The notes under the pieces: model-generated | What the model was told of the DNA's origin: nothing | Databases searched by the model: none | The model's input: the letters and a program-made list of their open reading frames with translations, nothing else | NCBI RefSeq assembly: GCF_029227915.1 | Contig: NC_079887.1 | Location: 21,821,650 to 21,885,649, forward strand | Direction of reading: 5' to 3' | Source of the DNA: Hydractinia symbiolongicarpus | Taxonomy: Eukaryota; Cnidaria; Hydrozoa; Anthoathecata; Hydractiniidae | Length of the DNA stretch: 64,000 bases | Part shown: positions 53,838 through 63,869 of the stretch, piece after piece | Position numbering within the stretch: the stretch's first letter is position 1 | Layout of the letters: each line of letters opens with the position of its first letter | Program-made: the position numbers and the translations under genes

Positions 53838-56014
53838 GCATCAGTGATCACAATTTAGTTTATGTGATCAGAAAATTCAAAAGGTCAAAATTTGAACCTA
53901 AAACATGCAAGGTTCGTAGCTACAAGAACTTCAGTGAAGAGGCTTTTCTGAAGGACCTCAGGAATTTAGACTGGTCATATTTTAATAATTATGATGACCT
54001 TGATGAAGCATGTGAGAAACTGAATAAAAATGTTAAAACAGTGGCTGACAAACATGCCCCTTTCAAAACACATAGATTTTCTGGCCGTGTTGAGGCATGG
54101 GTCACTGATGAATTAATAATAGCCATCAAAGAAAGAGACTTCTTGAAACGGAAAGCATCAAAAACAAAATCCATCATAGACTGGGAAGCTTTCAAACAAA
54201 AAAGGAACCAGGTAATAGGTCTCAAAAATCGACTTAAAAACGAGTACTATAATGACGTTTTGCAGGAATTTCAAAAACGGCCAAAACAACTTTGGAAAAC
54301 CCTAAAAAAACTGGTTCCTGATAAGTCAGGCAATACTACCTCGATAAAACGAGTAGTCCAAAACGATGGTACAGAAACTTCTCACCCAAAAAAAATTTCC
54401 AACACATTCAATTCATTTTTTGTCGGTGTTGGTGCCAAACTAGCCTCTAAATTTTCTTCTGACACTACTTATGTTAATCCACCTGTTAGCGGACACGATT
54501 TTCGGTGGGCTCGTATTGAGACCAAAAGTGTCGAAAAAATAATTAGTTCACTAAAACTTAATAAAGCTACAGGCTTGGACGGAATTGGTTCAAGACTGCT
54601 AAAAGCAGGTTCGTCAGTTTTAAGTATTTATTTATCAAGTCTTTTCAACAAATCTTTATGTACTGGTTATGTACCTAAATGTTGGAAGACTAAAAGGGTC
54701 TCGCCTATTTTTAAAAGTGGCAATAAAACAGATCCTACTAATTATCGGCCTATATCTATTTTGCCAATTCCTATGAAAATTTTTGAAAAGTTAGTGCATG
54801 AGCAAATGTCTCATTTTATTTCTGAGCACAACTTCCTGAATCACAGACAGTCCGGATTTCTAAAACTCTTTTCCACAGAAACTGCAGTAGTCGATGTCTC
54901 TGATTTTATTCTTACTGAGCTCGACCAACGTAACTTTGTTTGTGCTGTGCTCATTGACCTTAAAAAAGGTTTTGACACTGTTGATCATAAAAATTTCTTA
55001 AAAAAACTATGGTGTTTTGGCATCAGAGATGCTGCCTTTGACTGGTTCGAGTCCTACTTAACGGGCCGAATGCAGCTGACTCTTGTAAACGACACAGGAT
55101 CAGATCTGCTTCATGAAGACGCTTTTGGGGTGCCGCAGGGATCTGTGTTGGGGCCCCTGCTCTTTCTTTTGTATATTGATGACTTAAAATCTGTCATCAA
55201 TTCAAACTACCACCATCTATATGCAGATGATACAATAATTATTTCGTCTTATAAAAACTTGGATACCCTTGTCTCCCAGGTCGAGTTAGAACTTTCGCAA
55301 GTCGACCTCTGGCTGAATAATAACAAAATGACTATTAATACGGACAAAACTGAAACAATCTTTTTCGGCAACCACAGCCAGTTAAAAAAAGTTGAGAACA
55401 AAACTATCAACTATACGGGTATTCCTTTGAAGAGGAGCGAAAAAGTTAAATATCTTGGGGTAACATTTGATCAAAAAATGCAATGGGAAAAGCACATTAA
55501 TGACATAAATAGAAAAATACTAATTAAATATTCTAAAATTAGAACCATTGCAACCTGTTTAACACCTCACACAAAAAACCTTTTAATTAATGCACATGTC
55601 ATGCCATATTTCAACTACTGCTCCTCGGCATGGGCTTGTGCCACCCAAGGTAGATTGGGAAAACTAGAAAAACGATTAAAATGTGTCCGTACCTTTCTTG
55701 GGAAAGAGAGGGAATATTCAATGAATAATTTACTTATCAAAAACGATGCCATATTAGTTTTCAAAGCCATGAATCACATTGCTCCTGATTACATGCGCTC
55801 AAAATTCCTTTTGACAAAAAGCTGTCATAATCATCAAACAAGAGGAGCTTCGAAAAACAGGTTCACACTTCCCTTGGTCAACACGGAATTTGGCAAAAAA
55901 GCCTTCCCATTTAGAGCAGCAAAAGTGTGGAATAATCTTCCAGACCAAGTGACCTGTGATGGAAGTCTGCTTTCGTTTAAGACTTCCATCTCTAATGTAT
56001 TTGGCAAATTCTAA
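53828..56014 (+). CDS. LINE ORF2: endonuclease tail and full reverse transcriptase (third copy)
   Basis: 728 residues, open throughout: GISDHNLVYVI (endonuclease SDH), ATGLDGIGSRLLKAG, NYRPISILP, QSGFLKLFSTETAV, DLKKGFDTVDHKNF, PQGSVLGPLLF and YADDT. The canonical PQGS is kept, unlike the two other copies. Near the end, FRAAKVWNNLP and NVFGKF close the protein. The RT is intact, but upstream frameshifts separate it from the 2A/finger part. Confidence 0.9.
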   Translation: MDLGISDHNLVYVIRKFKRSKFEPKTCKVRSYKNFSEEAFLKDLRNLDWSYFNNYDDLDEACEKLNKNVKTVADKHAPFKTHRFSGRVEAWVTDELIIAIKERDFLKRKASKTKSIIDWEAFKQKRNQVIGLKNRLKNEYYNDVLQEFQKRPKQLWKTLKKLVPDKSGNTTSIKRVVQNDGTETSHPKKISNTFNSFFVGVGAKLASKFSSDTTYVNPPVSGHDFRWARIETKSVEKIISSLKLNKATGLDGIGSRLLKAGSSVLSIYLSSLFNKSLCTGYVPKCWKTKRVSPIFKSGNKTDPTNYRPISILPIPMKIFEKLVHEQMSHFISEHNFLNHRQSGFLKLFSTETAVVDVSDFILTELDQRNFVCAVLIDLKKGFDTVDHKNFLKKLWCFGIRDAAFDWFESYLTGRMQLTLVNDTGSDLLHEDAFGVPQGSVLGPLLFLLYIDDLKSVINSNYHHLYADDTIIISSYKNLDTLVSQVELELSQVDLWLNNNKMTINTDKTETIFFGNHSQLKKVENKTINYTGIPLKRSEKVKYLGVTFDQKMQWEKHINDINRKILIKYSKIRTIATCLTPHTKNLLINAHVMPYFNYCSSAWACATQGRLGKLEKRLKCVRTFLGKEREYSMNNLLIKNDAILVFKAMNHIAPDYMRSKFLLTKSCHNHQTRGASKNRFTLPLVNTEFGKKAFPFRAAKVWNNLPDQVTCDGSLLSFKTSISNVFGKF

Positions 56015-56243
56015 TGGAGATCACTTTTTAACTTTTTAACTTTTGTTTTTTATTCTTTTTCTTTTCAATTTTCACAGATTATAAATGTTACTATGTTTGA
56101 TTGAGCTGAGGCAGTCTAAGGTTTATCATTTTTTGTTTCTTTTTTGTTCTAGTGGCCCCCAGTGGAAACAATCCACTAACTTTAGGTTTTTGTGATTTTC
56201 TGGGCTAGCCACTTTAAATATTTATTATTATTATTATTATTTA
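56015..56243 (+). repeat. LINE 3' UTR and (TTA)n tail (third copy)
   Basis: Same 3' UTR as elsewhere with the shortest TTA run (about 24 bases). Confidence 0.8.
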
Positions 56244-56456
56244 GTTATTGCTGGGATACTTTCACCAGCTATTGACAGTGGAAAAATTCGTCAGGCTACA
56301 GCGTTTTATACAGGTGGCATGTTACACGGGGACCATCCAACATTAGGAAAAGGACCTAAGTTAGAGTGCATGTATTGTTTTGAAACAGACAGTTGTGACA
56401 CTGTAACTAACGTAATTTCTGAAATAGGAAGAGTGACACAAGTAACAACACTGTAA
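56244..56456 (+). pseudogene. Element X, C-terminal part of HIRAN gene (third copy)
   Basis: VIAGILSPAIDSGKIRQATA, GKGPKLECMYCF, ending at VTQVTTL. Resumes directly after the LINE tail. Confidence 0.5.
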
Positions 56457-56496
56457 TTATTGAGTTTTATAGAATTTTATTAGGTATAAACATAAA

Positions 56497-57167
56497 ATGG
56501 CAAATATATTTGATGAAAATCTAAACCTAGTCAAAGTAAACAACGCAAATAAAAGAAGAGTGGCTGAACCTGGGTTTAGTGATGGAAAAAAAAGAAAAAG
56601 TGGGACAGAGTTTGTTGTGGACCAGGCAGCACGTAGTGACTGCTGCTACAAAAGACGGAATGGCATACTAAACAGTATGTCGTTGTTAAAGTTGTGTACA
56701 GGTGATGATGTCACTGTTGACTTTCAACACGCAGTATCGAAAGTGAAAAAATTATATGGCACATGCCCAGCTTTGATTTTTGAGAAAAAGTTGCACAGCA
56801 CTCAACACGAACTTCAACCCAGAATCAGCCACCCACTGTTTTGAATTCGATAGAAATGGAACAACATACACCCACACGAAATAATACAAATTTAGACAAT
56901 GTACTAAGTTTTTTGACACCTTCTTCCCTTACTGTAACAGAAAACGAGATAGATGAAAATACATGTAAAATGTGTAATGAAAAACACAATACTGACAATG
57001 ACTTAGATTCCCCTTGGATTGGATGTAGTGCAAGAGATTGCAAATATTGGGTGCATGTAATATGCATTGGGTTCAGCCAACAAAATGTTCAAAAGTTTGG
57101 CGATTTTTGGTGTCCAACTCATATGAAAAGACACATTGTCAAGGCAGCATCAAAATTAAAGCGATAA
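56497..57167 (+). pseudogene. Element X, MANIFDEN/PHD-like gene, frameshifted
   Basis: First frame MANIFDENLNLVKV to LQPRISHPLF (56497-56844). Second frame (from about 56841) has a PHD-like finger: CKMCNEKH, WIGCSARDCKYWVHVICIG, WCPTHMKRH. The frames overlap by four bases and probably form one gene broken by an indel. The basic N-terminus (KKRKSG) could be nuclear targeting. Role unknown; PHD fingers may guide the element to chromatin. Confidence 0.55.
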
Positions 57168-57225
57168 GTTAATTTTTGTCATTTTATTGAGTGTTCTTAG
57201 GTTTTTTTTTAATTTCTTCAATTTT

Positions 57226-59645
57226 TTAATTTAATTTAAATTTCTGTTGATATATGTACTTATATATATGATGAATGATTTCATTACCTAATATGATATT
57301 ACGTGATCCTGCATCATCTTTTAAATCTAATAAATTTGATGTGTTCTCATAAATTCGATCAAAAGCATCTACACATCGAGAAATGCGTTGCAAAGTACTT
57401 TTATCAACACTCCCTTTTGGTGCCATCATCTTTTGTCGTTTAATTTTTTGTTCCATCAAAAAATCCCCACCTTGATTTCTGCCTTTTGTCTTAGTAAATG
57501 AAAAAGATGAATTTTTGTCTCTCTGTTCTTTTACTTGAGGTGGGTAAATCGCTTTGTTTTGCAAATCCCTGTATTCGATTTCTCGGTAATACGGATGATT
57601 AAAGCCAAAGAACCAGTCATCAAACGAATATCGACCAGCATCACTGATAATGATATCATTATTACGGTCCCCTACTCTCTGTGTATAAATCCCCAAACCG
57701 TATGTTAAAACAAGCTGCAATATAAGTTTAACTGTTGGTGCATTTATTTTGTGTTGCCATTGCATGAAACCCATAGCACTAACATTATCGCTTTCTTGAG
57801 AGTATTTGTAAACTGTTCTAACATAGTTCCATGTAAAAAAACCTCAAAAGCTTCCCATGCTTTGTGGTTGTCTTTACAGTCTTTGAAGAATGAATATGCC
57901 TTTGGAGATTTGAAATTTAGGATATCTCGGCCCAGGGGCTCTAAACATATGTTGTCAAGAACCTTAAAGTATCCTTTTACCTAAAAGAGAAATAGTTGAT
58001 TTTATTATTATTTAGTAACATCTATATTATATTATAAAAACACAAAAAATATATTTATGATGTATGATACTTGTAATATATATTTATATATATATACATA
58101 TTTTTAGAAAAGATGCATTTTCTTTTAGAAGCAGTTAAATCTTCTTTCACTTATTAAAAAAAATTGTTTGCATACCTGGTTCATATTCAAATGTCCCAAG
58201 CCTGGCAGCAACGTGATCCAATCAAATTCATATTTATCTGCCTCAATTAATCGACTTGTCATGACATAAGGTGGCCCATCACAGCCCGAATATGTCCAAA
58301 ATCTGTCTTTTGAAATGTTTAGGTAACTTTTTAGCTGCGTAAGGATAGTTTTCAAGTTGTCGTAACTGTTTGGATTACATAATATGGGCTCTCCAACCTG
58401 AATAAATGGGTAGTTACAGCTCGATTTTTCTCCAAGGTTTAGATATTTTTCACCAAGTGAGGTTGTTCGACTTAATTTTTGAGGTTCCTCATTGATTTTC
58501 TTTACCACTGAACTACACACATCACAAACTCGTTTGCATCTGTCATATGTCTTTCCACATTCCTACATTAAACAGAAAACAAATAAGGTAAGACAAACAA
58601 TACACAACATTTCCAGAACCTGTTTAAAATCTCTAAAACAGGTTAAACCAAAAAAGTACGAGTATTTGAAAAATAGCCTACCTCATTTATACATCGACGT
58701 TTCTGAAAAGTTAGTAAATCTGAGATGCGTTTACTTATGTCACTTGTTTCACTTTTAAATAACTGAATCATGATCACCTTGTAAACAAATGTGTAGTGTT
58801 GACGTTATAATATCTACACCTGAATATTTCTCCTTTGATATATGGTGGTTACGTACTATATACTTCCCTATGTTGTCAAAGTAGGTTTCTACGTCTCCGG
58901 TGGGTTTTTTAACATTTCACTACCAACATCTTTTAACCAAGTTAGGTACGATGAATAACCACCAGCTGGGTAAATCTTTCCATTTATTGTTGTTACAATT
59001 TTTGATTTCGAAATACATGACTGGATCAGATTAGAAACAAATGAATGAGGAAGTATCCAATTAAAATTTACTAAGAAATATATATTCTCGATTAGCGATG
59101 CAAGATAAAATATTGTGGCAGAATCCCCTTCATTTTTCAAGTTTCGACCTGACACTCCCTCTATAAAGGACACCAGAATGCTTTCCCTTTGGAATATAAA
59201 CTCCTTTGGATCAAGTTCACACAAATATGATATGTTTTTATAACTTTTACTTAAGTGTTGCCCATCACAACAAGAACTCTCTTCCCAAGATAATAAAACA
59301 GCAGTACCCATTTAGTATCGGATATGTCAATAATAGCTTCAGACAAAAAAGTAATTAATCTGTCAATCAAATACTCCATGCTGTTACCATCAAAGAACGC
59401 TGATGGACAATTTTTGTCATCGTCAGATTTCGTTTTTATCATGTACTCAGTCATTGAAATGCATGCTTTGCAGAGGTAGAGAGCTCTATCTGGGATGTAT
59501 TTATGCAGCCGCAGATAACCCACTACACTAGATTTGACTTTAGCTCTTTCTATATGATAAACTGGATTACATTTATTTTTATTTTGAAAAGATACCAAAC
59601 GTCGTGATCAGTACATTTGCAAAGCGCGTTTATCCCATCCGCCAT
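57226..59645 (-). pseudogene. Element X, large minus-strand gene of unrecognised family
   Basis: Likely exons 58778-59645, 58682-58762, 58176-58562 and 57226-57980, with GT-AG borders. Start MADGINALCKCTDHDVW; later VVGYLRLHKYIPDRALYLCK, YFDNIGKYIVRNHHIS, ECGKTYDRCKRVCDVC, RFWTYSGCDGPPYVM, FDWITLLPGLGHLNMNQ, then GYFKVLDNICLEPLG, FFGFNHPYYREIEYRD and KIKRQKMMAPKGS. At least three frameshifts occur (near 59590, 59280, 58895), plus one near 57770. By size and position this is the best candidate for the transposase; the acidic/His motifs CDGPPY and PGLGH recall the layout of KDZ/DUF6589-like transposases, but that is inference. Confidence 0.55.
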
Positions 59646-59967
59646 CTTTTTTTAAATCAAAATAGTCTATTTGGGCGGTTTTTTAAAACACGCCGGAAAA
59701 AAACGTTGTGCGCATGCGGATCAGTGGCATAACAAACTAAAAGCAATATCTTAAAAACGCACCATAACATTTACGAAAATAATACTTCTACGTCCGTGGG
59801 AGGTTTGTTAGATCATTTTGAACCTTAAAGATCGGTGCGACCACGAACCAGAAGACTGTAATAAGCAAATTTAGTGCTGATAGCCTAGTTAGGAGATAAA
59901 TTTCGCCTAATTTGTCTATCATAGCCTATTTAGGCGGAATAGTCTAATTTGCAGTTGTCCCTAACTG
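59646..59967. repeat. Element X right end, subterminal repeats and TIR
   Basis: Non-coding. From 59880 it is composed of GCCTAGTTAGGAG, CGCCTAATTTG, GCCTATTTAGGCGG and finally the inverted terminal repeat ending CAGTTGTCCCTAACTG. The same motifs fill the left end (28086-28480, 51333-51730). Confidence 0.8.
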
Positions 59968-60362
59968 TCTATGGCTTGAAACAGTCTGCACGATGCTGGA
60001 ACAAAACCATCGACGAATACCTCAAGGAATCAGGATACATACAAAACGATGCTGACCCTTGCATCTATCTCAAACGATTCATCAAGGACGGACAGGAAGT
60101 TATCCTCCTTATTGCTGTATACGTCGACGACCTGCTGATTGCATCAAAGTACGACAAAGAACTCCTCTCCGAAAAGCAACAGATAGGTGAACGTTTCGAA
60201 ATGGGTGACGAAGGGGAAGTTCACTACATTCTTGGGATGGCCGTCAAACGAAACCGTAAGGATGGAGTACTTACAATCGACCAACACGCGTTTTTATCAT
60301 CTGTGCTGAAACGATTTGAAATGGAAGATTGCAAGCCAGTAAGCTACTCCACTCGAACCTAA
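59968..60362 (+). pseudogene. Copia B reverse transcriptase, C-terminal part
   Basis: Continues from element X with TVYGLKQSARCWNKTIDEYL, then VILLIAVYVDDLLIASKYD (catalytic YVDD) and VHYILGMAVKR. Ends prematurely at VSYSTRT because of a small insertion near 60343; the correct frame goes on with LEPNTKFKKLRDDEKP. Confidence 0.9.
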
Positions 60363-61064
60363 CACAAAGTTCAAAAAGCTGAGAGATGACGAAAAACCAG
60401 TCAATCTGAAAGAGTACCAATCTGTCATTGGATGCTAGACTTGTCCGCTGCAGTGGGAGTGCTTAGTCAAGACATGTCAAAACCTGGAAAGCAACATTGG
60501 GTTGGTGTTAAACGAGTTCTCCTATACGTTAGAGGAACCATCGACTATGGTTTGGTGTACAAGGGGAGTAAAGCTTACGAAACGATGAACTGTTTACGTG
60601 GCTTCGCCGACGCTGATTGGGCTGGAGATGTGGTAACACGAAAATCGACTTCCGGATACGTATTCCAAATCGGAAATTCCACGATTTCATGGAAATCGAA
60701 ACGTCAGTCAATCGTTGCACTTTCCTCGACCGAAGCTGAATACGTTTCATTATGCAGTGCAACACAAGAGGCAGTATGGTTGCGAGTCCTGCTTGATGGT
60801 ATGGGGTTCAAACAGGCAAATGCTACTACGATTTTTGAAGACAACCAAGGTGCAATCGCTCTTGCGAAAAACCCCGCACATCACTCACGAACAAAACACA
60901 TTGACATCAAGTACCATTACATACGCGACGCTGTCTCGACCAAAGAGATTACGCTGAAATACTGTCCAACACAGGAAATGATTGCCGATTTATTGACAAA
61001 GGGACTCCCTCGACCACAGTTCGATAAGCTTCGCTTAGAACTTGGAGTGACCAAGATACATTGA
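60363..61064 (+). pseudogene. Copia B connection and RNase H
   Basis: RNase H of the copia polyprotein: GFADADWAGDVVTRKSTSGY, SWKSKRQSIVALSSTEAEYV, IFEDNQGAIALAKNP, HIDIKYHYIRD, all diagnostic. It would degrade the RNA template. The main frame (60432-61064) is open; the stretch 60363-60431 is in another frame. Followed by a short tail and a purine-rich tract (AAGTGGGAG) before the LTR. Confidence 0.9.
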
Positions 61065-61115
61065 ATTTGACATTGACGAAATGACTATCGTGACGGAGTG
61101 ACCGTCAAGTGGGAG

Positions 61116-61312
61116 TGTTGAAATATGTGACGCTCACTTGCTATCTTTTATTTAGTTGTGAACCGGTGGTTCTATTATTTTATGGTAGAACTGTCACGTG
61201 CACTATATTACGCACATTTTTTTTATTCTCTACGTTTTTCTGTGATCAGCTTGTTTTTTATAAGAGAAAAAGTACTCTATGAGTGAGAAACTCTGTGTGT
61301 CTGTTTTTATCA
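61116..61312 (+). repeat. Copia B 3' LTR
   Basis: TGTTGAAATATG to TTTTTATCA, preceded by polypurine tract AAGTGGGAG and followed by GCGAC, exactly the 5-base flank of the 5' LTR at 7199 and 37540. This supports that copia A and B are the same insertion, rearranged. Confidence 0.9.
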
Positions 61313-61437
61313 GCGACTTCTTCTTGATCAGTATCCTCATCTCAGCTTTCCCAGCTGGAATCCGAGTCAGTACTTGGTTTAGTATTTCGCCTGATAGGCT
61401 CAAATTGAAATCCTACCACATTTTCCCTGTTGCTCAT
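61313..61437 (-). pseudogene. P2X7-tail gene N-terminus, older copy (third pass)
   Basis: MSNRENVVGFQFEPIRR on the minus strand, cut by copia as in the other units. Downstream flank 61438-61748 is non-coding and includes the empty TTAA site at 61703-61706. Confidence 0.6.
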
Positions 61438-61852
61438 TTTTTTGTTTGTTTCACAACTTCTGGGTATTGCAATTGAATGATGATTACTCAACCGAAGTTA
61501 GTATTCATTTTCAAAGTTTCCTGAAATTTTCACGGGGTAAATATACTCATCACCAATGAATTTCACTAGTAAAGTTTGAGTAAAAAATTCCAGTGCGGAA
61601 GATGATTTACGATATTCTAAGAGGGGACGTCAGAGCACTCACGGGTGAAGAAATTTATGAAACAATATGACGGATGGTTTACCTCGTGTCGGAGATGAAT
61701 TTTTAAATCTTTGAATAGGCATTATTAACTTATATAAGTGCAAATTAAGGCCGGAAATTCCCGAGCGGGCAGGAAATTTCCGCCCGCGCGATTCTCAGTT
61801 TCAATTTCCATTGAGCGGGAAATTTTAAGCACGGCAATGAATATGAACAAAT

Positions 61853-62806
61853 ATGGCTGCTATAAACAAGCTTGTGTTGTTGCAAAAAAAAAATCTTGAT
61901 TTTGATCATTTTAAGAAGAAGATTTCGAGGAAGAATTGGAAAATACAAAAAAAGTATGTGGGTTAGGCAGTTATTCAAGGACCGTGCGAGAAGAGGAGAA
62001 TTCAACATTTTGGTAAAGGATATGATGATGTTTGATCATTTTTACTTTTTTCAAACCTTCCGGATGCATCCCCATATTTTAGAAACTTTGATTTCTTGGG
62101 TTGGACCTTTCATTAAAAAATCGTCATTTAGAAGCGAAACAACATCTCTTGCCGAGCGACTGTGTTCAACTTTACGTTATTTAGCCACGGGAGATGCTCA
62201 AATTTCACTTGCCACTCGATTTTGGATAAGTCCAGCGACTGTTGGGAGAATTATCAGAGAAACCTGTCAGGTTTTATGGAATGTCTTGTCAGAAAAAGGT
62301 TATCTTGATGCTCCGAACTCAAAGGAAAAATGGTTAAAAATAGCTAATGATTTTAGAGATACGTGGAACTTTCCGAACTGCATTGGTGCAATTGATGGGA
62401 AACACGTCGTTATACAAGCTCCTCCGAGAAGCGGGTCCATGTTTTACAATTATAAAAAAACATATAGCATCGTGTTGCTCGCTGTGTGTAATGCGAACTA
62501 TGAATTCACACTGGTTGATGTAGGAGAATATGGTAGACAGAGTGATAGCGGAGTTTACACTAGCAGCAACTTGGACACGCAATTGATAATAATTTACTTA
62601 ACATACCAACGCCAAGAGCGATACCAGGCTACCACTCTAATAAAATGTTCCCGTTCACCTTTGTTGCTGATGAAGCATTCGCACTGAAAACATTCATGAT
62701 GCGACCATTCCCACGCAGAAATGTCCTCGACTCATCAGAAACAATTTTCAACTATCGTTTGTCACGTGCAAGGAGAGTGATAGAAAATAACCTAATTTTA
62801 TTTTGA
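61853..62806 (+). pseudogene. PIF/Harbinger transposase, two one-base frameshifts
   Basis: Probable start MAAINKLVLLQKK at 61853, separated by one surplus A in a run of ten A from the main frame (RGRIGKYKKSMWVRQLF). Core: LRYLATGDAQISLATRF and ISPATVGRII (helix-turn-helix), CIGAIDGKHVVIQAP with the first Asp, LVDVGEYGRQSDSGVY with the second, and FVADEAFALKTFMMRPFP with the Glu. The second shift is near 62572 (NLGHAIDNN). Ends RVIENNLILF. Cut-and-paste enzyme with 3-bp TWA preference. Confidence 0.85.
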
Positions 62807-63252
62807 AAGTCCGTTGAACTTACACTACCTACTTGAATTGAACCTATTGGTACTCAGGACTTTCAAAATTTCTTGACTACAAAGTCAAACTGACCTACTT
62901 TTCTGCAGGTCACGAAATATGGAAGATTGAGCTTGCTTAAAATCAAAAAAAGAAATTACACATTGGCACATACTCATTAATTTTCAGAAGTACAACTTCA
63001 TAGTTGACCACCTTTATTCATATATACAACTAATCATGTTTTAGAACAGTCGAAGACAGCTTTTTATGTGCAAAGAATGCAAAGGGATAGTTCCCCTGAA
63101 GTTAAAACTAAGGTTTGTAAAAATTTGGGAGTGCCACAATTTCATGCATGGATTTTAAGTTACTTTTTTTTAAATTTAAACCGAAATGGTGGTACTTCCA
63201 AACATTGACTCATTTTAGTTCAAAATCTACATCTGTAGGTCTTCCCCAAACT

Positions 63253-63869
63253 CTATTTTGAAAAAATCTCTTGAATTTTCAATCTTGCTTGTCTGTTTTT
63301 CACAGCTGGGAGACTTTTCAAAACAGGAATCAAACTCATGCAAAACAAATGATCAGCATCATTTTTTTCTTCTCTGACATTGGTTGGTGTTGGCTTGACA
63401 GGTTTACTGATGTTGCTGCACACAGCACTGACATCTTTCAAAGAATTGATCAACATCACATCGACATCTGAGGCCAATTTTTTCTTTCGTTTTGTTGCAG
63501 TGGATGTTGGCTTGTAATACGGTTCAGTTCGTGATGATGTTCTGGATGTTATCGAAGAAGTTTCATCATCATCCGATTCAATTGATCTTCTTTTCGACAC
63601 CTCTGGACTAGTTAAAGAATCATCAATTGACTGTTTATTTGAATGCTGTGAGATTGGAAGTGACATCTCTGGGCTGGCTAAAGAATTATCCACATTACTA
63701 TCACTTTCGTTTGATGACACTGCACTTCTGAGAAAACTAAGAGCCTCAAAATTTCTACATTTTGCGAGCTTTGATACAGCTGCACCGGATCTCGTTTGTT
63801 CTTCTCGTTTATGCATACAACGGCTATAACTGTCTCGAATAAGTTTCCACTTGTTCTTCAAAACATCAA
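63253..63869 (-). CDS. MADF/BESS protein of Harbinger element, last exon
   Basis: The exon starts after an acceptor (CTTCAG at 63870-63875) with VDVLKNKWKLIRDSYSRCM, the C-terminal helix of a MADF (Myb/SANT-like) DNA-binding domain. A serine-rich linker and a basic patch (KRKKKLAS) follow, then a BESS motif (HLFCMSLIPVLKSLPAVKNR) for protein interaction. Harbinger elements encode such a partner to bring the transposase to the nucleus and to DNA ends. The first exon lies beyond the window. Confidence 0.75.

Larger units (their letters stand above)
52240..56243 (+). mobile_element. CR1-like LINE, fullest copy, inside element X
   Basis: About 4 kb: 5' UTR (about 52240-52845, no convincing gene), an ORF with a 2A-like motif and a zinc finger, endonuclease, reverse transcriptase, 3' UTR and (TTA)n tail. 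It inserted in sense orientation in the HIRAN gene. The exact 5' boundary and target duplication are not determined. Confidence 0.8.
51333..59967. mobile_element. Element X, complete: multi-gene TIR transposon in copia pol
   Basis: 8635 bp, about 4.6 kb without the nested LINE. The ends form a perfect 30-bp inverted repeat beginning CAGTTAGGGACAACTG and continue with degenerate repeats. TCTAT flanks both sides (51328-51332, 59968-59972). Removing X and one TCTAT joins the copia RT as KSLYGLKQ. The plus strand carries a HIRAN gene and a PHD-like gene, and the minus strand a five-part gene for a large unrecognised protein. 51333-51814 and 59646-59967 are non-coding subterminal repeat zones. I cannot place it in a known superfamily. 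Confidence 0.85.
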
